From CAYLOP01 sp964385305 (GTDB taxonomy: Bacteria > Chloroflexota > Anaerolineae > Anaerolineales > E44-bin32), in the NCBI GenBank assembly GCA_964385305.1, contig CAYLOP010000190.1:1-5255 (forward strand): a stretch of DNA of 5,255 nt, read 5' to 3'. The position numbers and the translations under genes are program-made. The stretch's first letter is position 1, and each line of letters starts with the position of its first letter. Of this stretch, positions 5,254-5,255 are shown one piece after another. The notes beneath the pieces were generated by a model. The model saw nothing but the letters and a program-made list of their open reading frames with translations, searched no databases and was not told where the DNA came from.

Positions 5254-5255
5254 CT

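Noticed and set aside
1..5255. CRISPR array, integrase, transposase or reverse transcriptase
   Set aside because: No spaced direct repeats and no frame with recombinase, transposase or reverse transcriptase motifs were seen.

Overview
The window is bacterial, with short intergenic gaps, good Shine-Dalgarno sites and overlapping operon genes. All clearly supported genes read on the minus strand. I cannot place the organism firmly. The gene styles (trehalose-type phosphatase next to GT4 glycosyltransferases, plus a VapBC pair) would fit an environmental bacterium such as a Chloroflexota member, but that is inference only.

Right part (3122-5255): the end of a sugar operon. Reading down the minus strand, the last 30 codons of an upstream gene (possibly trehalose-6-phosphate synthase, otsA) end in a TAA that abuts the ATG of a complete GT4 glycosyltransferase (422 aa). 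That gene overlaps a HAD-family trehalose-6-phosphatase-like gene (otsB-like, 257 aa) by ATGA. The tight junctions suggest translational coupling and one pathway, making trehalose or a related phosphorylated glycoside and dephosphorylating it.

Middle (about 800-2800): an accessory island. It carries an AbrB-type antitoxin (vapB-like) and a PIN-domain toxin (vapC-like, GTG start inside the antitoxin end). A DEDDh 3'-5' exonuclease starts 28 nt after the toxin. All three appear to be one transcript, from an inverted-repeat operator upstream of the antitoxin to a strong hairpin terminator at 790-818. The toxin gene is visibly richer in G+C than the sugar operon. On both sides of this cassette lie incomplete tRNA-like sequences: 3' halves beginning at the anticodon loop, with T-arms and correct tRNA spacing but no matching 5' halves. 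Such halves are what tRNA-targeting integrases leave behind, so this looks like an eroded integration hot spot, although no integrase gene is present.

Left part (1-720): decayed genes. A gene start with an excellent ribosome binding site encodes only the first 90 or so residues of a GT4-type glycosyltransferase. The frame then breaks, and a different protein-like frame runs out of the left edge. A further short minus-strand open frame lies upstream (593-718). This part looks like the product of deletions or fusions next to the tRNA-relic island.
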